Below, one piece after another: positions 1-4,555 of a stretch of DNA of 7,004 nt (within the stretch, counting starts at the first letter, position 1; each line of letters opens with the position of its first letter). The stretch lies in contig JAJFML010000021.1 in assembly GCA_021772195.1 (NCBI GenBank), positions 1 through 7,004 of the forward strand, written 5' to 3'. Both the position numbers and the translations under genes were made by a program. The notes beneath the pieces were generated by a model. That model was given only the letters and a program-made list of their open reading frames with translations. It had not been told where the DNA came from and did not search any database. Source of the DNA: Chlamydiota bacterium (GTDB taxonomy: Bacteria > Chlamydiota > Chlamydiia > Chlamydiales > SM23-39).

Positions 1-339
1 AATTTAAGAGCTATAGGTGATATCGATCTTATTGTCTCTCTAGAATTGTGGAATGATCTTGCTGAGAAATACGGCGTGACTGTACAAAACGGAATTAAAA
101 AGATCATATTTCCTGGAGGACTTATTGAAGCTTTTCAGGAAAGTTCATTTAATACTGAATCTTCTGATGACAAAGCGCCCACATTTTCTTCAAGAATTGC
201 TAATGCAGAAATAATCGACTCTCTCCCATTTAATTCCCTAAAAACTGTTCTCTATTTTAAGACCAAAGAACGCCGAAAAAAAGACATAACAGATATAAAA
301 CTCATCGAAAAATGGATCGAAAAACAAACTTTGACCTAG
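1..339 (+). CDS. Minimal nucleotidyltransferase-like protein, 3' part (5' end outside window)
   Basis: The frame is open from the first base to TAG at 337-339, giving 112 visible residues. The start codon therefore lies outside the window, and the in-frame TTG at position 46 is only an internal Leu codon. The visible protein begins N-L-R-A-I-G-D-I-D-L-I-V-S. The hydrophobic-G-D-I-D-L pattern (Asp7 and Asp9) resembles the metal-binding DxD of the nucleotidyltransferase fold; the GS part of that motif would lie upstream. The C-terminus is Lys/Arg-rich and helical (KERRKKDITDIKLIEKWIEK), like the tail of small stand-alone nucleotidyltransferase-like proteins related to MNT or AbiEii. Such proteins act as toxin or antitoxin partners, as AMP-transferases, or have no known role. 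The family call rests on one motif plus the C-terminal pattern. Substrate and partner cannot be judged from here. Confidence 0.6.
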   Translation, partial: NLRAIGDIDLIVSLELWNDLAEKYGVTVQNGIKKIIFPGGLIEAFQESSFNTESSDDKAPTFSSRIANAEIIDSLPFNSLKTVLYFKTKERRKKDITDIKLIEKWIEKQTLT

Positions 340-350
340 CAATGAGCCAT

Positions 351-550
351 CTATTTTAATCGACAAAGTAATGCCTCATTTTCTGATTCATCTGCATAGG
401 CCCGCCTCTTAGTTCTCACATAGTAGGCAAATTTGCTATGGGCATATCCAGCCTCTTTTTCCTGACGAGATGTAAGGTAATAGTGAAAATTTGCGATAAA
501 CCTATTTAATCAATATCAATCAAAAGAAACACATAGAATTTCAACCTCAT
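351..550 (-). pseudogene. Decayed coding fragment of unknown family
   Basis: On the minus strand, a frame from 509 down to TAG at 351-353 is open for 52 codons and reads like protein (for example SRQEKEAGYAHSKFAYYVRT). It has no start codon and a stop (TGA, 510-512) directly before it. In another frame, an ATG at 548-550 encodes MRLKFYVFLLIDID and stops at 506-508, just where the longer frame opens. A single indel near 506-510 would join the two into one reading frame of about 66 codons. This suggests the end of a broken gene, though chance is possible at this length. I do not recognise the family. It could also be part of a decayed mobile element or dispersed repeat, and no ribosome binding site supports expression. 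Confidence 0.3.
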
Positions 551-614
551 AACCCGTTAGTCTGCATTTCGAAGGCGCTTTTAGATATTTAAGTTTGGGA
601 ACATCTGATCAACA

Positions 615-632
615 CATGCATTTCATCTTTCC
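615..632. repeat. 18-bp direct repeat, copy 1
   Basis: The sequence CATGCATTTCATCTTTCC is identical to positions 1398-1415. The two copies bracket the rimJ gene in the same orientation, 783 bp apart. They may mark the ends of an inserted segment or belong to a dispersed short repeat. No transposase gene accompanies them. Confidence 0.6.
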
Positions 633-654
633 ATAAAATTTAACTCATTTTATG
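632..654. repeat. AT-rich inverted repeat downstream of rimJ
   Basis: CATAAAAT (632-639) and ATTTTATG (647-654) form a perfect 8-bp stem with a 7-nt loop, about 23 bp past the rimJ stop on the minus strand. There is only one G-C pair and no T-run after the stem on either strand, so a rho-independent terminator is doubtful. It abuts copy 1 of the 18-bp direct repeat. Confidence 0.35.
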
Positions 655-676
655 TGCAAATTTAAAACCCCCAAAA

Positions 677-1258
677 TTATAACCTTTTCTCAGCTTGTCT
701 CCATGAATGATTTGTAAGCGAGGTGAGAATATGGTCTTCCCAAATTCCATTAATAAATAAATACTCTTTTGCATACCCTTCCTTTTGAAACCCAAGACGA
801 TTCAAAAGTTTTTCGCTCCTTTCGTTTGAAGGGATATAATTAGCCATAATCCTGTGCAGATTCTCTTTTTTGAACATATAAGAACAGGCACCTTCTAGAG
901 ATTCAGACATAACCCCTTTGCCTTCATATAATTTGTCTATTTTGTACCCCAAATAACAAGCCTGAAAAAATCCTCGAAATATCTGCGTAAAATTACAGAT
1001 CCCAATGACTGGTCCTTCTAAGGCCTTCCTATCAAATAATAGAAGTCGAATAGATGAACCTCGGGTCTGTTCCTCTAGATATTCAAACACTTTTTTTTCC
1101 AAAAATACCAATGAGTCTGAAACAGCTTCTTGAGCAGGAGCATAAAGCGAAAAATGTTCTATATTTGCGACTTCAAAAGCATTAAGCAACTCCGCATCAC
1201 CTTTAGTTATTGAACGCATCTGCACCCTAGGAGTTGTGAGCTGTATTCCGTTCTTCAT
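677..1258 (-). CDS. rimJ: RimJ-type ribosomal-protein alanine N-acetyltransferase (GNAT)
   Basis: This is a GNAT-fold enzyme that moves an acetyl group from acetyl-CoA to a protein N-terminus. E. coli RimJ acts on ribosomal protein S5 in the cytoplasm. The central part matches RimJ closely: an ACYLGYKI strand, then the acetyl-CoA loop E-G-K-G-V-M-S-E-S-L (RimJ: QGKGLMFEAL), then HRIMANYIPSNERSEKLLNR and LGFQKEGYAKEYLFINGIWE, ending DHILTSLTNHSW as in RimJ. I chose the ATG at 1256-1258 (193 aa). It has a purine-rich AAGAGA just upstream, and its N-terminus (MKNGIQLTTPRVQMRSI) lines up with the RimJ start. An in-frame ATG at 1289-1291 would give 204 aa but lacks a Shine-Dalgarno sequence. The gene stands alone between two 18-bp direct repeats, with no operon partner. 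Confidence in the family is high; the exact substrate is inferred. Confidence 0.88.
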   Translation of the reverse strand: MKNGIQLTTPRVQMRSITKGDAELLNAFEVANIEHFSLYAPAQEAVSDSLVFLEKKVFEYLEEQTRGSSIRLLLFDRKALEGPVIGICNFTQIFRGFFQACYLGYKIDKLYEGKGVMSESLEGACSYMFKKENLHRIMANYIPSNERSEKLLNRLGFQKEGYAKEYLFINGIWEDHILTSLTNHSWRQAEKRL

Positions 1259-1397
1259 AATTCTCTTAAAGCTATTGATAGCTCTCCTCATCGTCTAATG
1301 ATAATATCCAGGCTCTGAAATTGGTCTCGGAACAATTTAGATCTTTCAACTAAAACTCTCAATAGGAAAGGAAGGCTTAAGGAGAAATTGAATAATT

Positions 1398-1415
1398 CAT
1401 GCATTTCATCTTTCC
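1398..1415. repeat. 18-bp direct repeat, copy 2
   Basis: Exact match, same orientation, to positions 615-632. It lies upstream of the 5' end of rimJ, so the pair flanks that gene on both sides. The next bases (TAAAAAT here, ATAAAAT in copy 1) are also similar, so the repeat may originally have been slightly longer. Confidence 0.6.
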
Positions 1416-1580
1416 TAAAAATCAGGCAAGGTCATAGGAAAGCTTATAAAACTCAACCTTACTCGCGTCATAAATATAAGAGCGTCTACAAAAACGAAAG
1501 ATTACAAAGCGATAGCTTACATCACTCGTTGATCAGCACAAAAAGGACATTAGCGCAGCGCTTCCTTCCAGTTTTCCAAT

Positions 1581-1608
1581 TTGACCATTATAAAAATTTC
1601 GATTAAAT
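1581..1608 (+). promoter_or_regulatory. Candidate sigma-70 promoter of the lipoprotein-tolC-oxidase operon
   Basis: TTGACC (1581-1586) matches the -35 consensus at five of six bases. Sixteen bases later, TTAAAT (1603-1608) matches the -10 at four of six. This would start transcription near 1615, about 35 bases before the first ATG of the operon. An alternative -10, TATAAA (1589-1594), has a better hexamer but a poor -35. No clear MerR/CueR-type dyad or elongated 19-20 bp spacer was recognised, so copper control through this promoter is unproven. Confidence 0.4.
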
Positions 1609-1610
1609 AG

Positions 1611-1640
1611 AGGTTTGGAGGCAGGGATTTAATTAAACCT
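1611..1640 (+). promoter_or_regulatory. Small inverted repeat in the operon leader
   Basis: AGGTTT (1611-1616) and AAACCT (1635-1640) are complementary and enclose an 18-nt loop containing GGAGG (1617-1621) and the palindrome TTTAATTAAA (1628-1637, overlapping the stem). The GGAGG is not followed by a start codon at normal spacing and sits 28 nt before the lipoprotein ATG. A leader hairpin or regulator-binding dyad is possible but weakly supported. Confidence 0.25.
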
Positions 1641-1649
1641 AGCCATTGA

Positions 1650-1826
1650 ATGAACACTCTTTTCTACAACCTTTCCCTATTATCTATTTTTCTCTTATCT
1701 TCATGTACGAGCTATAAAATCCCCATTGAAACATCTCATCACCCTGCAAACACTAATACTTCTGTCTCTCAAATAGAATTATCCCCCGTTCTTCATATCC
1801 CAGAGCCGGAAGAAAACTATGACTGA
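1650..1826 (+). CDS. Small lipoprotein, first gene of the copper operon
   Basis: ATG at 1650 opens a 58-residue frame ending at TGA 1824-1826. The N-terminus MNTLFYNLSLLSIFLLSSC is a short hydrophobic signal with a canonical lipobox L-S-S-C (Cys19 acylated). This predicts a mature lipoprotein of about 40 residues anchored in a membrane, facing the periplasm. The mature part is Thr/Ser/Pro-rich, carries an HH pair (residues 30-31) and ends in an acidic tail (EPEENYD), with no recognised domain. A stop directly precedes the ATG in frame, so no longer start is possible. Its last 8 nt overlap the next gene, which argues for translational coupling. A Shine-Dalgarno at normal spacing is missing. 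I do not recognise the family; a role in copper binding or in assembly of the downstream channel is inferred from context only. Confidence 0.72.
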   Translation: MNTLFYNLSLLSIFLLSSCTSYKIPIETSHHPANTNTSVSQIELSPVLHIPEPEENYD

Positions 1827-3195
1827 TCACATCAAGAAAAAAGCATTATCTCTTTGTATTACTCTTTCATTATTCTCTTTCTCTAGCTGCGTGAGAGTTG
1901 ATACTAACACCGAAGAATCTTTCAATGAAATTCAACAAAATATCTCCAGCAAAAGTGGACATAACATCTATTGGAATGGGTCTGAAAATGAGGAAATTTC
2001 CTATAAAGAACTTTTAAAAGACGAGCTCACAGAAGAATCGGCTACAACCATTTCTCTTCTAAACAATCCTAAGCTTCAAGCAATTTACGAAACTTTAGGT
2101 ATTGCTAAGGCAGATCTTGCTCAAGCTGGACTATTAAAAAACCCCATCTTCTCTTTTTCAAATCGATTCCCTATAAATGAGAGTGTCACGGATTTAATCG
2201 ACTTTTCCCTAATTCAAAATTTCTTAGAGATTTTCTTAATTCCTAAAAAGAAGAAAATGGCAAAAGCAGAGCTAGATGCAACCATTTCTAAAGTTACTGC
2301 TCAAATATTAGATGTCATTGCAGAGACAAAAATTGCATTCTACTCACTTCGTGCTGCCAAGGAAATTTGGGAGCTAAAAAAGCAAATTCTTCTTGCAAGT
2401 GAGCTGTCCTATGAGGCTGCTAAAAAATTACATGTTGCAGGAAACATGATCGCTTTAGATGTATCTATGCAAAGAGCATTTTATGAGCGAGCAAAAATAG
2501 AGCTCTCTTCTTGGGAAATTCGAGTCTTAGAAGCTAGAGAAAACCTAAATAAACTGATGGGGTTGTGGGGAGATGAAATCGGATGGAGCTTTTGCTCTAA
2601 AATTCCTAATGCTCCCGAAGTAGAAGCAGATTTTTCAAACATAGAGAATCAAGTCATTTTAAACAGTGTGGATTTAAAAGCTGCTCACTATGAATTACAA
2701 TCTATTGCAGCAAAATTCGGAATTGACACCTCAAAGTTAATATTTCCGGGATTTGACTTAGGAGTCAGTGCAGAGAGAGAAGAAGGCATATGGTACCTTG
2801 GGCCAGCATTTAGTCTATCGATTCCCCTATTTGACTTTGGGATCGCAAATTCAGCCAAAGCAAAGTCCACCATCATGCAAAAATGGAACGACTACACCTC
2901 TTTAGCAATTGAGATAAGGTCAAGGGCAAGATCTGCAAGGTTTATGCTCTTAAATGCTTCTCGCCAGACTAAATACTTAAAAAAAGTCAATATTCCTCTC
3001 GCTGAACAAATCACCCATTACACCTTGCTTCAACATAATGCGATGCAAATAGGAGTTTTTGGCCTTTTAAGTGCAAAACAAAAGGAGCTAGAGGAAAAAA
3101 TCCATTATATTCATAAGCAAAGAGATTATTGGATTTCAAAAATTGAGCTTCAAACCCTCTTAAATGGCCACATGATAAAGGAGAGTAATCTATAA
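1819..3195 (+). CDS. TolC/CzcC-like outer-membrane efflux channel with N-terminal lipobox
   Basis: A 458-residue member of the outer membrane efflux protein family, whose members form trimeric beta-barrel and alpha-helical tunnels through the outer membrane and periplasm. A hydrophobic signal ends in S-F-S-S-C (Cys24), a slightly non-canonical lipobox with Phe at -3, so an acylated N-terminus is likely, as in CusC. The first repeat has the family pattern LLNNPKLQAIYETLGIAKAD followed by LAQAGLLKNPIFSF (residues 80-113) and long helices to about 250. The second begins near 275 and contains the hallmark LGPAFSLSIPLFDFG (327-341), followed by the AxAxS helix. The ATG at 1819 is supported by GGAAGA (1808-1813). 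The gene overlaps the lipoprotein by 8 nt and the oxidase by 1 nt, so it belongs to a copper operon. No RND pump or periplasmic adaptor is encoded in the window. Copper or another cation as substrate is inferred from context. Confidence 0.88.
   Translation: MTDHIKKKALSLCITLSLFSFSSCVRVDTNTEESFNEIQQNISSKSGHNIYWNGSENEEISYKELLKDELTEESATTISLLNNPKLQAIYETLGIAKADLAQAGLLKNPIFSFSNRFPINESVTDLIDFSLIQNFLEIFLIPKKKKMAKAELDATISKVTAQILDVIAETKIAFYSLRAAKEIWELKKQILLASELSYEAAKKLHVAGNMIALDVSMQRAFYERAKIELSSWEIRVLEARENLNKLMGLWGDEIGWSFCSKIPNAPEVEADFSNIENQVILNSVDLKAAHYELQSIAAKFGIDTSKLIFPGFDLGVSAEREEGIWYLGPAFSLSIPLFDFGIANSAKAKSTIMQKWNDYTSLAIEIRSRARSARFMLLNASRQTKYLKKVNIPLAEQITHYTLLQHNAMQIGVFGLLSAKQKELEEKIHYIHKQRDYWISKIELQTLLNGHMIKESNL
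3177..3183 (+). promoter_or_regulatory. Ribosome binding site of the multicopper oxidase inside tolC
   Basis: AAAGGAG lies 11 nt before the ATG at 3195, within the last codons of the TolC-like gene. With the TAATG stop/start overlap it supports this start and translational coupling. Confidence 0.6.
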
Positions 3196-4553
3196 TGAGA
3201 TCAATCCATGAGGAAGATCTGATCAATTCATATTTTCAATCTCTTACTAAATTTTTGCTCAATCAGCCCCTCCTTAAATATTTTGCTTTTTCACTGTTTG
3301 CAGTTAGATTAATTGCAAGCGTGCCAACTCCTTGGGAAAAAGCAGAAAGCGAAAATCTTCCTCCCGCCATTGTCTTCAAAGATTATACGCCTGCTGTTGT
3401 TCCCAACGGATCTACTGCAAAGTACAAAATAGTAGATGGTGTAAAAGTTTTTCATCTCATAGCAGAGCCCATCGAATGGGAGGTGGCAGAAGGTTTAAAA
3501 ATCAAAACTTGGGGATTTAATGGATCCGTTCCAGGACCCATGATTGAAGTTGCAGAAGGTGATAAGGTAAGAATTTATGTAACAAACAAGCTCCCAGCTC
3601 CAACTACCGTACATTGGCATGGCGTTCTGATTGTTTGCGGAATGGACGGCGTTGCCGGACTCACTCAACCTGCAATCCCTCCAGGAGAGACCTTTTTGTA
3701 TGAATTTATTTTCCCAGACGCCGGCACATTTATGTACCATCCACATTTTGATACCATGACACAAGAAGGCATGGGATTAACAGGCATGATCCTTGTTCAT
3801 AAAAGAGAACCGGAGCGCAGCAAACGCCCTGACAGAGATTTTGCCATCATGCTATCAGAATGGAACATCGATGTAGGAACGTCTAGACCGAACACCCTAA
3901 AGAAGGACTTTAACATTCTTACAATGAATGGCAAGGTAATGCCCGCAACAGAGCCTTTGGTGGCAGAAATTGGAGATACTGTTTGGGTCAGGTATGGTAA
4001 TTTGAGTGCAATGGATCACCACCCTATTCACTTGCATGGATATTCTTTTAAAATCATAGGATCCGATGGAGGCTGGGCAGAGGATAAATCTATTCTCCTT
4101 CCTGAGACAACCGTTCTTGTCCCTGTTGGGTCAGCAAAAGTCATCGAATTTGTTGCAAATAACCCTGGCGATTGGATCTTTCACTGTCACATGACACATC
4201 ATACGATGAATCAAATGGGACATAATTTTCCCAATATGGTTGGAATGGACGTTTGTGACTTTAATGAGAAGATGAACAAGCTCATTCCAGGATATAAGAC
4301 CCTTGGAACAAAAGGCATGCATGACATGACAAAAAGCGGCCTGCCAATACCCCCCAACAGCATACCCATGCTGGGATTTGCTGGACAATTCGGTCATACA
4401 ACTTTAGGTGGTATGGCAAATGTTTTACGCGTCCGAGAAAAAACAGATCATTATAAGGATCCTGGCCCCTACGCCTTTCCCAAAGGAACCATTGCAGGCC
4501 CAGCTACTAAAGCAGAATTGATGAGAGACAATATAGAGGTTGATTGCAAATAG
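3195..4553 (+). CDS. Multicopper oxidase, compact two-domain type, probable periplasmic cuprous oxidase
   Basis: 452 residues with all copper-site motifs: HWHG (140-143), YHPHFD (181-186), HPIHLH (276-281) and HCHMTHHTMNQM (330-341). The last supplies the type 1 Cys331, His336 and axial Met341. These four motifs build the type 1 centre and the trinuclear type 2/3 cluster that reduces O2 to water while oxidising Cu(I) or phenols. Only 92 residues separate the second and third motifs, against roughly 300 in three-domain CueO/CopA enzymes. The first domain has HPH rather than HCH, so the only type 1 site is in the second domain. This fits a two-domain oxidase. A hydrophobic segment (about 26-42) after a 25-residue N-region is probably a long signal peptide. 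A tail of about 100 residues (350-452) includes GMHDM and a GGMANVLRVRE stretch. Cys148 lies in the loop after HWHG. The ATG overlaps the tolC stop (TAATG). Detoxifying Cu(I) oxidation is inferred from context. Confidence 0.93.
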   Translation: MRSIHEEDLINSYFQSLTKFLLNQPLLKYFAFSLFAVRLIASVPTPWEKAESENLPPAIVFKDYTPAVVPNGSTAKYKIVDGVKVFHLIAEPIEWEVAEGLKIKTWGFNGSVPGPMIEVAEGDKVRIYVTNKLPAPTTVHWHGVLIVCGMDGVAGLTQPAIPPGETFLYEFIFPDAGTFMYHPHFDTMTQEGMGLTGMILVHKREPERSKRPDRDFAIMLSEWNIDVGTSRPNTLKKDFNILTMNGKVMPATEPLVAEIGDTVWVRYGNLSAMDHHPIHLHGYSFKIIGSDGGWAEDKSILLPETTVLVPVGSAKVIEFVANNPGDWIFHCHMTHHTMNQMGHNFPNMVGMDVCDFNEKMNKLIPGYKTLGTKGMHDMTKSGLPIPPNSIPMLGFAGQFGHTTLGGMANVLRVREKTDHYKDPGPYAFPKGTIAGPATKAELMRDNIEVDCK

Positions 4554-4555
4554 GG

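Larger units (their letters stand above)
340..676. other. Intergenic stretch without an intact gene
   Basis: No complete gene is visible between the nucleotidyltransferase-like gene and rimJ, which converge here. The stretch holds a decayed minus-strand coding fragment (351-550), one copy of an 18-bp direct repeat (615-632) and an 8-bp AT-rich inverted repeat (632-654). No tRNA, clear rho-independent terminator or promoter was recognised. Confidence 0.5.
1292..1649. other. Intergenic stretch upstream of the copper operon
   Basis: No convincing gene is seen. A TTG-initiated frame (1388-1606) exists, but its product is Lys/Arg/His/Ser-rich without recognisable domains. Both strands show short, repeatedly interrupted stretches in several frames, as expected of decayed sequence. 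The stretch holds copy 2 of the 18-bp direct repeat (1398-1415), a candidate promoter (1581-1608) and a small inverted repeat (1611-1640). It should also contain the minus-strand rimJ promoter, for which only a TATTAT-like -10 without a good -35 is visible near the gene. Confidence 0.45.

Noticed and set aside
46..339. Start of the first gene at the TTG codon at 46.
   Set aside because: The frame is open from base 1 and the upstream codons encode the GDIDL motif, so the true start is outside the window.
632..654. Rho-independent terminator for rimJ at the 8-bp inverted repeat.
   Set aside because: The stem is almost all A-T and no T-run follows on the minus strand, so it is recorded only as an inverted repeat.
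1388..1606. A 72-codon plus-strand frame starting at TTG with AAGGAG just upstream.
   Set aside because: The Shine-Dalgarno spacing is only about 3 nt, the start is TTG, and the product is basic with no recognisable domain. It starts close to a repeat copy, and its end overlaps the candidate operon promoter. Other frames here look equally coding-like, as in decayed sequence.
1560..1650. Possible CueR/MerR-type copper operator upstream of the operon.
   Set aside because: CTTCCTTCC and related runs occur, but no convincing dyad in a 19-20 bp promoter spacer is present.
4131..4397. Minus-strand open frame of 88 codons opposite the multicopper oxidase.
   Set aside because: It is a shadow of the oxidase frame, whose copper motifs lie on the plus strand. 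No homology-like pattern or ribosome binding site is seen.
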